From positions 310,001 through 374,000 of the forward strand of contig NZ_JYLF01000002.1 in assembly GCF_001043055.1 (NCBI RefSeq): a stretch of DNA of 64,000 nucleotides. Reading direction: 5' to 3'. Origin of the DNA: Pseudomonas weihenstephanensis (GTDB taxonomy: Bacteria > Pseudomonadota > Gammaproteobacteria > Pseudomonadales > Pseudomonadaceae). The notes under the pieces were generated by a model. It worked only from the letters and a program-made list of their open reading frames with translations. It made no database searches and had not been told where the DNA came from. A program made the translations under genes and the position numbers. Of the stretch, positions 37,081 through 46,899 are shown piece by piece (position 1 is the first letter of the stretch; the number at the start of each line of letters is the position of its first letter).

Positions 37081-38282
37081 CGCAATAACTCCAACGCCTG
37101 ATCAAGTGCCGTGAAGAATCGCTCAAGATCTTGCGAATCGTTGTACAGCGCCAATGACACGCGTATAGCGCCCGCCAGCCCCAGGCTTTTCAGCAATGGC
37201 ATGGCGCAGTGGTGACCGGCACGCACCGCAATGCCTTGCTCCGTCAGCAGGTGTGCAAGGTCAGCGTTGTGCACGTCGTCGACGACAAAACTCACCAGTG
37301 CCAGTTGCGCAGTGCCCAGCAGGCGAATGCCGGGACGTTGCTGCAAGCCTTTGACCAGCAGCGCATGCAGGGCGGCTTCGTGGGCCTCGACGGCGTGTTG
37401 ATCGAGGCTCGCCAAATAACTCAGGGTGGCGCCCAGGCCGATCACGCTGGCAATCGGCGGGGTGCCAGCCTCAAAACCCAGGGGCGCCGGGCGAAAGGTC
37501 GCGTGCTGGTAGTCGGCGTCTTGCACCATCTCCCCGCCAAACTGCCAATGCTGCAAGCGAGCGAGGGCTTCGTTACGCCCGCACAGCACGCCCAGCCCGT
37601 CAGGGCCGTACAGTTTGTGGCTGGAAAATACGTAGAAGTCGCACCCCAACGCGTGTACGTCATGACGGCCATGCACGACGCCTTGAGCGCCGTCGACCAC
37701 GGTCAGCGCGTTGTGCGCTTTGGCCAGCGCCAACAGGGCGGGCAGGGGTTGCCACACGCCCAGCACGTTGGATAATTGGCTCACCGCCAACAGGCGGGTA
37801 CGCGGGGTGATCAGTTGGGCAGCGGTGACAAGGTCAATCACGCCATCGCTGTCGAGCGGCAACACCACCAGTTTGAGGTGCTTGCGCTGGGCCAACTGTT
37901 GCCAGGGCAGCAGGTTGGCATGGTGTTCCAGGGCGCTGATGACGATTTCGTCACCGGCCTCAAATTGGTGTTCCAGCCCGTAGGCCAGCAAGTTCAGCGC
38001 CGAGGTGGCACCGTGGGTGAAAACGATGGTTGCGCGGTCGCCGGCATTGAGCCAGTGGGCGACTTTGGCGCGGCTGTTCTCAAAGGCCTGGGTCGCGTGG
38101 GCGCCCGGCAAGTGTTGGGCCCGGTGCACGTTGGCGGCGCCACTGGCGTAGTAGTGCGACAGTGCGTCGAGCAGGGCCTGGGGTTTTTGCGTGGTGGCAG
38201 CGTTGTCCAGATAGGTCTGGTCTTGACGTTGCAAGGCGGCGATGGCTGGGAAGTCAGCGCGCCAGGGAGAAGGCAAAAGCAT
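37077..38282 (-). CDS. csdA: cysteine desulfurase, CsdA type
   Basis: 401 residues, the same length as E. coli CsdA. This PLP enzyme takes sulfur from cysteine. The PLP lysine is in FSSHKLYGPDG and the active cysteine in RAGHHCAMPLL, in the class II position. It overlaps csdE and lies 58 bp after dapD. CsdA-CsdE interact with CsdL (TcdA) in E. coli; here tcdA is the next gene but convergent. SufS is the alternative name. Confidence 0.88.
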   Translation of the reverse strand: MLLPSPWRADFPAIAALQRQDQTYLDNAATTQKPQALLDALSHYYASGAANVHRAQHLPGAHATQAFENSRAKVAHWLNAGDRATIVFTHGATSALNLLAYGLEHQFEAGDEIVISALEHHANLLPWQQLAQRKHLKLVVLPLDSDGVIDLVTAAQLITPRTRLLAVSQLSNVLGVWQPLPALLALAKAHNALTVVDGAQGVVHGRHDVHALGCDFYVFSSHKLYGPDGLGVLCGRNEALARLQHWQFGGEMVQDADYQHATFRPAPLGFEAGTPPIASVIGLGATLSYLASLDQHAVEAHEAALHALLVKGLQQRPGIRLLGTAQLALVSFVVDDVHNADLAHLLTEQGIAVRAGHHCAMPLLKSLGLAGAIRVSLALYNDSQDLERFFTALDQALELLR

Positions 38283-38340
38283 GGTGTTGTGGCTCTGTTG
38301 ACGAGGCCAGAAACTGGCCCCATCAGTGGCAGACAGACGC

Positions 38341-39375
38341 TTAGTTGTGCGCGTGCAGGGCTTCGTTCAGCTCGATGGCCGACTTGTGGGTTTTGCATTC
38401 CACCGCGCCGGTTTGCGAGTTGCGACGGAACAGCAGGTCGGACTGGCCCGCCAGTTCACGGGCTTTCACCACGTTGACCAGTTGGTTGTTTTCATCGAGC
38501 AGTGCCACTTTGGTACCCGCCGTGACGTACAGGCCAGACTCGACGGTGTTGCGGTCGCCCAGCGGGATGCCGATACCGGCATTGGCGCCGATCAGGCAGC
38601 CTTCGCCGACTTTGATCACGATGTTGCCGCCGCCCGACAGGGTGCCCATGGTGGAGCAACCGCCACCCAAATCCGACCCCTTGCCGACGAATACGCCCGC
38701 CGATACGCGGCCTTCGATCATGCCAGGGCCTTCGGTGCCCGCGTTGAAGTTGACGAAGCCTTCGTGCATCACAGTGGTGCCTTCGCCGATGTAAGCGCCC
38801 AGACGCAGACGTGCCGCGTCAGCGATACGCACGCCCGCCGGTACTACGTAGTCAGTCATTTTCGGGAACTTGTCGACCGAGAACACTTCCAGCAGATCGC
38901 CACGCAGACGGGCTTCGAGTTGACGTTCAGCCAATTCGCCGAGGTCGATGGCGCCCTGGCTGGTCCAGGCCACGTTTGGCAGCAGCGGGAACACGCCCGC
39001 CAGGTTCAGGCCGTGCGGTTTGACCAGGCGATGGGACAGCAGGTGCAGCTTGAGGTAAGCCTCGGGCGTGGACGTCAGGGCTGCGTCTTCGGCCAGCAAG
39101 GTGGCAACCAGAGGCTTGTGGCTTTCAGCCAGGCGGGTCAGCAACGCGGCTTGCGCGGCGTCCAGTGGTTTGGCCGCTTCAGCCATTTGCGCCGCTTGCG
39201 CGGTGGTGAAGGTGATTGCCTGATTGCCACCGGTGTAACCCAGGATCGGGGCGATGGCTGCAATCAGCTCGGCCGACGGGTTGAGCAGGGGTTGTGCGTA
39301 GAACACTTCCAGCCATGCGCCTTGACGGTTTTGAGTGCCGACGCCGAAGGCTGCGCTGAACAGGGTAGTAGACAT
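38341..39375 (-). CDS. dapD: tetrahydrodipicolinate N-succinyltransferase
   Basis: 344 residues. It succinylates tetrahydrodipicolinate in the lysine/diaminopimelate pathway, before dapC and dapE. The C-terminal half has left-handed beta-helix hexapeptide repeats (about 180-290: GAYIGEGTTVM, GVFVGKGSDLGGG, GEGCLIGANAGIG). ATG at 39375 is supported by AGAGG; a start 14 codons upstream is not. The longer form (about 340 rather than 275 residues) is the pseudomonad type. Confidence 0.94.
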   Translation of the reverse strand: MSTTLFSAAFGVGTQNRQGAWLEVFYAQPLLNPSAELIAAIAPILGYTGGNQAITFTTAQAAQMAEAAKPLDAAQAALLTRLAESHKPLVATLLAEDAALTSTPEAYLKLHLLSHRLVKPHGLNLAGVFPLLPNVAWTSQGAIDLGELAERQLEARLRGDLLEVFSVDKFPKMTDYVVPAGVRIADAARLRLGAYIGEGTTVMHEGFVNFNAGTEGPGMIEGRVSAGVFVGKGSDLGGGCSTMGTLSGGGNIVIKVGEGCLIGANAGIGIPLGDRNTVESGLYVTAGTKVALLDENNQLVNVVKARELAGQSDLLFRRNSQTGAVECKTHKSAIELNEALHAHN

Positions 39376-39423
39376 GCAATTACCTCTTACAAAAATAAAT
39401 GGGCGCACAATAAGCACTTGGGC

Positions 39424-39786
39424 TTAAAGAAGGGCTGCCGCATAAAGATCTGGCTTGAAGCCAATCAGGGTTTTGTCACCGAGATCGAGCACCGGGCGCT
39501 TGATCATCGAGGGTTGAGCGAGCATCAGTTCAACGGCTTTGGCTTGGTCGAGATCGGCTTTTTGTTCGTCGTCGAGCTTGCGAAAGGTTGTACCGGCGCG
39601 ATTGAGCACCACTTGCCAGCCGTGCTCAGTGCACCACTGGTTGAGGTGTTCGCGGTCGATGCCCGTGCTTTTGTAGTCGTGAAAATCGTAGTGCAGCCCA
39701 TTTTCATCCAGCCAGGTGCGCGCCTTTTTCATGGTGTCGCAGGCTTTGATGCCATAAAGGTGCAAGGTCTTGCTCGAATCGGTCAC
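39424..39786 (-). CDS. ArsC/Spx family protein (YffB type)
   Basis: 120 residues, thioredoxin-like fold. The N-terminus LHLYGIKACDTMKKARTWL carries a single active-type cysteine. The C-terminal part (PSMIKRPVLDLGDKTLIGF) matches the ArsC/Spx family. YffB-like proteins probably act as glutathione-dependent reductases; arsenate is an unlikely substrate. The GTG start follows AAGGAGG by about ten bases. It lies 48 bp before dapD in the same direction, and the pairing with dapD is common in this genus. Confidence 0.86.
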   Translation of the reverse strand: MTDSSKTLHLYGIKACDTMKKARTWLDENGLHYDFHDYKSTGIDREHLNQWCTEHGWQVVLNRAGTTFRKLDDEQKADLDQAKAVELMLAQPSMIKRPVLDLGDKTLIGFKPDLYAAALL

Positions 39787-40035
39787 GGAAATTGCCCCTC
39801 CTTTGGAGATGCTTAAAATGAGCAGTCGCGGATTATGCCACGAGCGGCGCGCTGGGTGCGCCAGGCGTGGAGGTTGGCACGGTGTTGTGACATATCATCA
39901 CGCCACTGCGACTTTTGTTGAGCGGTCAGCGTTTGCCATTAAAGGCTACTATGGCTCGGGATGGAAAAGTGTTGCCACTTATGTTTAGTTAAAAGCCGTT
40001 CAGTTTGAAGCGGCCCGCTCGGGAACCCTGCTGAT

Positions 40036-41682
40036 ATGCAAACCGCCTATACCGTCCTCATCCTGCTGATGCTGGTGGGTGTCTCGCGTCTATTGGGGCG
40101 TTTGATCCCGTTGCCATTACCCTTGGTGCAAATTGCCGCTGGTGCTTTGCTGGCCTGGCCAACACTGGGCCTGCATGTGGCGCTGGACCCTGAGTTGTTT
40201 CTGTTTCTGTTTTTGCCGCCGCTGCTGTTCTCCGATGGTTGGCGCATGCCCAAGCGTGAGTTCTGGCGTTTGCGTGGGCCGATTCTGACCTTGGCCGTGG
40301 GCCTGGTGCTGTTCACGGTGGTGGGGGCGGGGTACTTCATCCACTGGATCTTGCCGACCATTCCGTTACCCGTCGCCTTTGCGCTGGCCGCGGTGCTGTC
40401 GCCGACCGATGCGGTGGCCGTGTCGGCCATTGCGCAGAATCGCTTGCCGGCGCCCTTGATGCATATGTTGCAGGGCGAGGCGTTGATGAATGATGCAACG
40501 GGCCTGGTGACCTTCAAGTTCGCGCTGGTGGCGGCCATTACGGGCGTGTTTTCGTTGACCAATGCCAGTGTCACGTTCCTGTTGGTGGCGTGTGGCGGCT
40601 TGGCCATCGGTGTGGCATTGAGCTGGCTGGTGGGGCGCATGCGTGCCTGGATGATTGCGCGCGGTTGGGACGACCCGGCGACCCACGTGGTGTTTATGTT
40701 GTTGCTGCCGTTTGCAGCCTATGTGCTGGCCGAGCGCCTGGGTGCCTCGGGTATTTTGTCCGCCGTGGCGGCGGGCATGATGCAGAGCTGGCTGGACCTG
40801 TTGCCGCGCCAGACCAGCACACGCATGCTTAACCGCAGTGTGTGGGGGCTGCTGGAGTTTGCGTTCAACGGCCTGATCTTCCTGCTGCTGGGCCTGCAAC
40901 TGCCGGACATCATCAAGGCGGTGGTCAGTCACGAAACCACTTTGTGGCCGACACTGATGTACCGCTGCCTGGATGTGGTGGCGGTGTTTTTGGTGTTGCT
41001 GGCGTTGCGTTTTATCTGGGTGCAGAGCATTTGGCGATTGTCGGGTCTGCTGCGACGCTGGCGCGGCAAGGGCGAACTGACGATGGTGCCGACGGCGCGT
41101 TCGTGCTGGTTGCTCACGGTCGGCGGTGTACGCGGGGCGGTAACGCTGGCAGGTGTGATGTCGGTGCCGCTGTTCATCAGTAAAGGCGTTGACTTCCCTG
41201 AGCGTGATTTGCTGATTTTCATCGCGGCCGGGGTGATTCTGCTGTCCTTGATTGCGGCGTGTATTGCCTTGCCGTTCCTGCTGCGCGGGATCGAAAAAAG
41301 CCCTGACGACGCCATGCGCAAAGAAGTGCGCGAGGCGTGGCGGCGCACGGCTGAAGCGGCGATTCACGCGCTGGAGACTGAAGAACGGGTGGAGCCGCAA
41401 ACCCAGCAGGATGCGGCTCAGGCTGCTCTGGCAGCTGAATTGAAGGCGCGGATCATGTCCGAGTATCGGCATCAGTTGGAGGTCTACAACGATTCGGCGG
41501 AAGCGCAGGCGCTGGCGTCGCAAATGGACCTGCTGGAGAGTCGCCTGCGGATCAAGGCGCTCAGGGCGCAGCGACTGGAGCTGTACAGCATGCGTCGTCA
41601 TCACGAGATTGGAGATGACGTACTGAGCGAGATCCTCAAGGATCTGGACATGAGCGAGGCGAATCTGGGTCAGGTCAAGTAG
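40036..41682 (+). CDS. sodium/proton antiporter, CPA1 family
   Basis: 548 residues. About twelve membrane helices fill residues 1-420. Key motifs are ALAAVLSPTDAVAVSAIAQNR with the transport Asp pair region, GEALMNDATGLVTFK, and GGVRGAVTLAGVMSVP. A cytoplasmic helical tail of about 120 residues (RRTAEAAIHALETEER onward) is probably regulatory. It exchanges sodium or potassium for protons across the inner membrane; the ion is not certain. It is a single gene, convergent with dapC. Confidence 0.9.
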   Translation: MQTAYTVLILLMLVGVSRLLGRLIPLPLPLVQIAAGALLAWPTLGLHVALDPELFLFLFLPPLLFSDGWRMPKREFWRLRGPILTLAVGLVLFTVVGAGYFIHWILPTIPLPVAFALAAVLSPTDAVAVSAIAQNRLPAPLMHMLQGEALMNDATGLVTFKFALVAAITGVFSLTNASVTFLLVACGGLAIGVALSWLVGRMRAWMIARGWDDPATHVVFMLLLPFAAYVLAERLGASGILSAVAAGMMQSWLDLLPRQTSTRMLNRSVWGLLEFAFNGLIFLLLGLQLPDIIKAVVSHETTLWPTLMYRCLDVVAVFLVLLALRFIWVQSIWRLSGLLRRWRGKGELTMVPTARSCWLLTVGGVRGAVTLAGVMSVPLFISKGVDFPERDLLIFIAAGVILLSLIAACIALPFLLRGIEKSPDDAMRKEVREAWRRTAEAAIHALETEERVEPQTQQDAAQAALAAELKARIMSEYRHQLEVYNDSAEAQALASQMDLLESRLRIKALRAQRLELYSMRRHHEIGDDVLSEILKDLDMSEANLGQVK

Positions 41683-41703
41683 TCCCCCGTACCTCGATCC
41701 GCC

Positions 41704-41736
41704 GGCTGCGATCTTTGCGGATGAAAGATCGCAGCC
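41704..41736. repeat. perfect 13-bp inverted repeat (REP-derived)
   Basis: GGCTGCGATCTTT (41704-41716) and AAAGATCGCAGCC (41724-41736) pair perfectly around GCGGATG. It lies midway between the convergent antiporter and dapC genes and shares the AAAGATCGCAGCC core with the element at 26235. It may act as a terminator for both. Confidence 0.8.
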
Positions 41737-41760
41737 AGCGACAGCGCCTATGAGGGCGGG

Positions 41761-42960
41761 TTAGCGGCGGCGCTGGATGAAGTCGCGGATTCGCTCGGCG
41801 GCCTCTACGCATTCGGCCAGTGGGGCCACCAGTGCCATGCGCACCCGGCCTGCGCCAGGATTGAAACCCTCGACTTCGCGCGACAGGTAGGAACCCGGTA
41901 CGACGGTGACGTGTTCTTCGGCGAACAGGTCGCGGCAGAATGCAGCGTCGTCACCTTCCACCTGGGGCCACAGGTAAAAACCGCCATCAGGGCGTTGCAC
42001 ATCCAGCACCGGGCTCAAAATCTCCAGTACCGCGTCGAATTTCTCGCGGTACAGGTCGCGGTTGGTGCGCACGTGGGCTTCGTCGTTCCATGCCGCAATG
42101 CTCGCCAGTTGCGTTTGCACCGGCATGGCACAGCCGTGGTAGGTGCGATAGAGCAAGAATGCCTTGAGGATCTGTGCATCGCCCGCCACGAAACCGGAAC
42201 GCAGCCCCGGCAGGTTTGAACGCTTGGACAGGCTGTGAAACACCACGCAACGTTTGAAGTCTTCACGGCCCAAGGCAACGCAGGCGCTGAGCAGGCCGAC
42301 CGGTGGGGTGTGCTCGTCGAAATACAGTTCGCTGTAGCACTCGTCCGCGGCAATCACGAAGTCGTACTCGTCTGCCAAGGCAATCAGCTTTTTCAGGGTT
42401 TGAAGCGGGATCAGTGCGCCGGTCGGGTTGCCCGGTGAGCACAGGAACAGAATTTGGCAGCGCTTCCAGGTGTCGGGGCTCACGGCATCAAAATCGGGGT
42501 TGAAGCCATGTTCGGCCAGGCACGGCAGGTAATGCGGTGTGGCACCGGCCAGAAAGGCTGCGCCTTCATAGATTTGATAGAACGGGTTGGGGCTGATCAC
42601 CAGCGCGTCGTCGCCACGGTTGACCACGGTCTGGGTGAAGGCAAACAGCGCTTCACGCGTGCCGTTGACCGGCAGGATGTTGCGCGCCGGGTCGAGCCAG
42701 CCAGCCGGCACGTTGAAGCGGCGCTCGGCCCAGTGGCCAATGGTTTCGCGCAAGAGGGGGATGCCCAGCGTGGTCGGGTAGACCGCCATCTGGTCGAGGT
42801 TATCGGCCAGCGCCTTGGCCACGAAATCGGGCGAGCGGTGTTTCGGCTCGCCAATCGACAGTGCAATCGGGCGTTTGTTTGCGTTGGGCTGCACGCTGCC
42901 AAGCAGGGCGCGCAGTTTTTCGAACGGGTAAGGCTGCAACTGGTTCAGAGCGTTGTTCAT
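41761..42960 (-). CDS. dapC: succinyldiaminopimelate transaminase
   Basis: 399 residues. A fold-type I PLP aminotransferase making N-succinyl-LL-diaminopimelate. The PLP lysine is in HSLSKRSNLPGLRSGF, with FLCSPGNPTGALI and the substrate Arg region GRVRMALVAP. The start MNNALNQLQPYPFEKLRALL is characteristic of DapC. It lies 26 bp after glnD; glnD-dapC adjacency is conserved in Pseudomonas. It works between DapD and DapE, both in this window. Confidence 0.93.
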   Translation of the reverse strand: MNNALNQLQPYPFEKLRALLGSVQPNANKRPIALSIGEPKHRSPDFVAKALADNLDQMAVYPTTLGIPLLRETIGHWAERRFNVPAGWLDPARNILPVNGTREALFAFTQTVVNRGDDALVISPNPFYQIYEGAAFLAGATPHYLPCLAEHGFNPDFDAVSPDTWKRCQILFLCSPGNPTGALIPLQTLKKLIALADEYDFVIAADECYSELYFDEHTPPVGLLSACVALGREDFKRCVVFHSLSKRSNLPGLRSGFVAGDAQILKAFLLYRTYHGCAMPVQTQLASIAAWNDEAHVRTNRDLYREKFDAVLEILSPVLDVQRPDGGFYLWPQVEGDDAAFCRDLFAEEHVTVVPGSYLSREVEGFNPGAGRVRMALVAPLAECVEAAERIRDFIQRRR

Positions 42961-42986
42961 CGGGTGCGGGTCTCACTCGGCGGCGC

Positions 42987-45689
42987 TTAAATGCTCAGGC
43001 GCCACGGTTCTGGGGTGGCATCTTTATTGACCGTTAATTGCTCGACGATTGCTTCCTGCAGGCGCATGCACAGTTGCGGGTCAGACAAGGGTTGGTTGTT
43101 TTCATCGGTGATGAAAAAGACGTCTTCTACGCGCTCGCCCAAGGTGGCGATCTTGGCGTTTTGCAGCGACAGATCGAATTCCAGAAAGATCATTCCGATG
43201 CGGGCCAGTAAGCCGGGGCGGTCGGGAGCGCTGAGCTCGAGCACCGTTACAGGGCGCTGTGCATCGTTATGGATCGTGACCTGCGGCGCGAAGGCAAAGT
43301 GTTTGAGCTGGCGCGGCACGCGGCGCTGGATGATGGTCGGGTAGTCATCCGGATTGCGCAGGGCTTCGGTCAGGCCTTTGCGGATTTTTTCGATGCGCTC
43401 GGGGTTGTTGCCAATCGAGTCGCCGTCGTTGTCGAGCACGATGTAGGTGTCGAGGGTGAACTGGCTGCTGGAGGTGATGATGCGCGCGTCATGGATGTTG
43501 AGGTTGAGTTGGTCCATGGCCGCTACGGTCACTGCGAAGAAGTCGTGTTGGTCGGGGGCGTAGATGAAGATCTGGGTGCCGCCTTCAAAGTCGCGCTGGG
43601 TGGTCTCTTTGATCAACACCAGCGGGCCGCCGTCGGCAGGCTGTTGCAAGATGGCTTCGGTGTGCAGGGCGACATCGGCCGAGGTGTGACGCAAGAAGTA
43701 GTCGTCCCCCAGTTGCGACCACAGTTGCTCGACATCGTCCTGGTCGTTGCCGTTGCGTACCAACGTGTCCAGCGCCGCGCTTTGGGTCTGACGGATCTGC
43801 TCTTCACGGTCTACCGGGTTTTCCAGGCCGCGCCGCAAGGCCCGCTTGGTCTCGGTATAGAGCTGGCGCAACAGGCTGGCGCGCCAGGAGTTCCAGAGCG
43901 TCGGGTTGGTGGCGTTGATGTCGGCGACGGTCAGTACATAAAGGTAGTCGAGGTGGGTCTCATCGCCCACCGCCTGTGCGAAGTCATGGATCACTTGCGG
44001 GTCGGACAAGTCCTTGCGCTGGGCGGTGGTCGACATCACGAGATGGTTTTGCACCAGCCACACGATCAGCCGGGTGTCCCACTGCGGCAACTGATGGCGA
44101 ATGCAGAAGGCTTCGGCATCCACGGCGCCGATTTCGGAATGGTCGCCGTGACGGCCCTTGCCGATGTCGTGGTACAGGCCTGCCAGATAGATCAATTCCG
44201 GTTTGGGCAGTTTGGCCATCAGTTTGCTGGCCAACGGAAATTTCTCGGACACCTGGGTGTACTGCAATTTGCGCAGGTGCTTGATCAAGTTCAGCGTGTG
44301 CGCATCGACCGTATAAATGTGGAACAGGTCGTGCTGCATCTGGCCGACGATAAACCCGAATTCGGGCAGGTAACGTCCCAAAATGCCGTAGCGGTTCATC
44401 CGTCGCAGGTTGCGATGAATACCGTTCTTGCACTTGAACAGCTCAATAAACAGGCTGGTATTGCGAATGTCATTACGGAAATCGTCGTCGATCAGGTAAC
44501 GGTGCTCACGCAACAAGCGAATGGTGTCGGCGCGTACGCCTTTGATTTCCGGGTGTTGGGCCATCAGCAGGAAAATTTCCAGCATGGCAAACGGCGTGCG
44601 CTTGAACACCTGGTCACTGGTGGCTTCTATATAGCCGTCGTGCAGCTGAAAGCGCGAGTTGATGGGCGTAGGCGGTGCTTCGTCTTCGGGGGCCAGAATG
44701 ACCTCTTCGAAGTGCTGAATGATCAGGTCGCTGAGCTGAGCGATGCTCATGACCACCCGATAGTACTGTTGCATGAAGTTTTCGATGGTCTGTTTGGTGT
44801 CTTCGCCCGCAAAGCCCAGCAGCTCGGCGATGCTGCGCTGGTGATCGAACAACAGGCGGTCTTCAGCGCGCCCGGCCAGCATATGCAGCGCGTACCGCAC
44901 CTTCCATAAAAATTCTTGGGAGGAGGCGAGCAGGGCGTGTTCGCTCTCGACCAGAAAACCTTCGCCTGCCAACGCGCGCAGGTTGAGGGTGCCGTATTGA
45001 CGACGGGCAACCCACAAGATGGTCTGGATGTCGCGCAGGCCGCCCGGAGAACCTTTGACGTTGGGTTCCAGGTTGTATTCCGTGTCGTTGTACTTGTGGT
45101 GTCGGGCTTTTTGTTCGGCGTGCTTGGCCAGAAAGAAGTCTTTGCTGGGCCACATGTGCGCGGTGCTGGTGACGTCCAGCATGCGCTGGCGTAAATGTTC
45201 GGGGCCGGCCACGGTGCGGCTTTCCATCAGGTTGGTGATGATGGTCAGGTCGGCGCGGGCTTGTTCGGCGCACTCCTCCACTGAGCGCACGCTCTGACCG
45301 ACTTCCAGGCCAATGTCCCAAAGTAACGTCAGAAAGCGCTCAATTGAGTCGCGAAAAATTTCGTGATCGGCGTTGTCCAGCAAGATCAGCAGGTCAATGT
45401 CGGAGTAGGGGTGCAGTTCGCCGCGGCCGTAGCCGCCTACCGCCACCAGCGCGATATCGGCTTCGGCGCTCCAACTGAACTGGTCCCAAGCCTGATTCAG
45501 GATGCAGTCAACGAACCAGGCGCGATCCTCGATCAAACGTCGAATGTCGCGCCCTGTGCGAAAGCGGTCGTCGAGCACCTCACGTGCCTGGCGGATCGCC
45601 TTTTTGAAGGCGGCAATGGGGCTTGCCTTTAATGCCAGTTCGGCCTGGAACTGGCCACGGTCAAAAAGTTCGGGATCCACCTGCGGCAT
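42987..45689 (-). CDS. glnD: protein-PII uridylyltransferase / uridylyl-removing enzyme
   Basis: 900 residues. GlnD senses glutamine and modifies PII to control nitrogen metabolism. Domain order: nucleotidyltransferase (about 60-200, [19 protein letters not shown]), central helical part, HD hydrolase (about 460-590, [15 protein letters not shown]), and two C-terminal ACT domains (about 705-780 and 815-890, [14 protein letters not shown]). All catalytic motifs are intact. It is the middle gene of map-glnD-dapC. Confidence 0.96.
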   Translation of the reverse strand: MPQVDPELFDRGQFQAELALKASPIAAFKKAIRQAREVLDDRFRTGRDIRRLIEDRAWFVDCILNQAWDQFSWSAEADIALVAVGGYGRGELHPYSDIDLLILLDNADHEIFRDSIERFLTLLWDIGLEVGQSVRSVEECAEQARADLTIITNLMESRTVAGPEHLRQRMLDVTSTAHMWPSKDFFLAKHAEQKARHHKYNDTEYNLEPNVKGSPGGLRDIQTILWVARRQYGTLNLRALAGEGFLVESEHALLASSQEFLWKVRYALHMLAGRAEDRLLFDHQRSIAELLGFAGEDTKQTIENFMQQYYRVVMSIAQLSDLIIQHFEEVILAPEDEAPPTPINSRFQLHDGYIEATSDQVFKRTPFAMLEIFLLMAQHPEIKGVRADTIRLLREHRYLIDDDFRNDIRNTSLFIELFKCKNGIHRNLRRMNRYGILGRYLPEFGFIVGQMQHDLFHIYTVDAHTLNLIKHLRKLQYTQVSEKFPLASKLMAKLPKPELIYLAGLYHDIGKGRHGDHSEIGAVDAEAFCIRHQLPQWDTRLIVWLVQNHLVMSTTAQRKDLSDPQVIHDFAQAVGDETHLDYLYVLTVADINATNPTLWNSWRASLLRQLYTETKRALRRGLENPVDREEQIRQTQSAALDTLVRNGNDQDDVEQLWSQLGDDYFLRHTSADVALHTEAILQQPADGGPLVLIKETTQRDFEGGTQIFIYAPDQHDFFAVTVAAMDQLNLNIHDARIITSSSQFTLDTYIVLDNDGDSIGNNPERIEKIRKGLTEALRNPDDYPTIIQRRVPRQLKHFAFAPQVTIHNDAQRPVTVLELSAPDRPGLLARIGMIFLEFDLSLQNAKIATLGERVEDVFFITDENNQPLSDPQLCMRLQEAIVEQLTVNKDATPEPWRLSI

Positions 45690-45745
45690 TGATTGGCTTT
45701 CCTGTGGCTGGGTTGTGGCTATCTATAGAGAAGCGACTGCAAACA

Positions 45746-46528
45746 TCAGGCCGAAACGCGCGCGATGGTGTCATCGCTGCGCAGGGTAAAGATCTCGTAG
45801 CCGGTGTCGGTGACCAGCAGCGTGTGTTCCCACTGCGCTGACAACTTGCGGTCCTTGGTGATCGCGGTCCAGCCATCGCCCAGCACTTTGGTGTCGGCTT
45901 TGCCCTGGTTGATCATCGGCTCGATGGTGAAGGTCATGCCGGCTTTGAGTTCCATGCCGGTGCCCGCGCGGCCGTAGTGCAGGATTTGCGGTTCTTCGTG
46001 GAACACTTTGCCGATGCCGTGACCACAGAACTCGCGCACCACCGAAAAGCCGTTCTTTTCAGCGTGCTTCTGGATCACTTCACCGATATCGCCCAGGCGG
46101 CAGCCCGGTTTGACGATTTCAATGGCTTTGTACATGCACTCTTGTGTCACTTGCGACAGGCGCTCAGCCCAGACTGGCACTTTGCCAACATGGAACATGC
46201 GGCTGGTATCGCCGTGGTAGCCGTCCTTGATCACCGTAACGTCGATGTTCAGGGTGTCGCCTTCCTTCAACGCCTTGTCGCCCGGAATGCCGTGGCAGAC
46301 GACGTGGTTGATCGAGGTGCAGATCGACTTAGGGAAGCCTTTGTAGTTGAGCGGGGCTGGAATGGCCTTTTGCACATTGACGATGTAATCGTGGCAGATG
46401 CGGTCCAGCTCTTCGGTGGTCACGCCGGGCTTGACGTACTCGGCGATCATTTCCAGGACTTCGGCGGCCAGTTTGCCGGCGACACGCATTTTTGCGATGT
46501 CCTCGGGGGTTTTGAGGGTGACGGTCAT
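45746..46528 (-). CDS. map: methionine aminopeptidase, type I
   Basis: 260 residues. It removes the initiator methionine from nascent proteins. Metal ligands are in NIDVTVIKDGYHGDTSRMF, FCGHGIGKVFHEEPQ and FTIEPMINQG, and the catalytic His is in NHVVCHGIPGD. It diverges from rpsB, the usual arrangement, and is followed by glnD 56 bp later. Confidence 0.96.
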   Translation of the reverse strand: MTVTLKTPEDIAKMRVAGKLAAEVLEMIAEYVKPGVTTEELDRICHDYIVNVQKAIPAPLNYKGFPKSICTSINHVVCHGIPGDKALKEGDTLNIDVTVIKDGYHGDTSRMFHVGKVPVWAERLSQVTQECMYKAIEIVKPGCRLGDIGEVIQKHAEKNGFSVVREFCGHGIGKVFHEEPQILHYGRAGTGMELKAGMTFTIEPMINQGKADTKVLGDGWTAITKDRKLSAQWEHTLLVTDTGYEIFTLRSDDTIARVSA

Positions 46529-46899
46529 ACAGGCTCTCTTCGCGCGTTGGCGCTCATCAACGGGTTTGCGGGTGCGTGTTCGGCAACACCCTGACGTAAA
46601 AACGCGATTCTAACAGACGACCGGCGTTAATCATGGGCCGCTTGCCATCGTTTCTCTTAATGGAATGGGGCATTCTGGCTCTATTGCGCGCCTTGCGCAA
46701 AAGCGCATGGAAGAAAGTCAGAATCCGTGTTTCGTTTTTTGGCCGTCTTGTGTTATAAAATGCGCCGCTTTGCGGGTATAGCCCGCTGAGCACAAACCCA
46801 CACACGTGTCGACACGATGACCTGGGTGCCTTCAGCTCGAAGCTGCTGGTTGGTCATTGGGATACGTGGAGGCCTAACCCGACTTATTAAGGAACTATC
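46529..46899. other. 371-bp divergent map/rpsB control region
   Basis: No gene. It contains the rpsB promoter (-10 TATAAA at 46754-46759 with a GC-rich discriminator typical of stringently controlled genes) and the S2 leader. The map promoter should be in the left part, but no clear match is visible. Confidence 0.6.
46766..46899 (+). promoter_or_regulatory. rpsB (S2) mRNA leader, autoregulatory
   Basis: The untranslated leader ends with GGGATACGTGGAGGC (46859-46873), a block I recognise as shared with the E. coli rpsB leader. A stem CAGCT-CGA-AGCTG (46833-46845) precedes it. In gammaproteobacteria free S2 represses rpsB-tsf through this leader. The 5' end is estimated from the -10 at 46754. 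Confidence 0.7.

Noticed and set aside
38326..39816. Open frame of 496 codons opposite dapD and the ArsC-like gene
   Set aside because: It runs across two certain genes and their gap in antisense, with no domain.
39787..40035. Small RNA or promoter in the gap before the antiporter
   Set aside because: No hairpin with a T-run and no well-spaced -35/-10 pair was seen in these 249 bp.
43269..44909. Long open frame (546 codons) on the plus strand inside glnD
   Set aside because: It mirrors glnD codon structure, and its Val/Gly/Gln-rich product resembles no protein.
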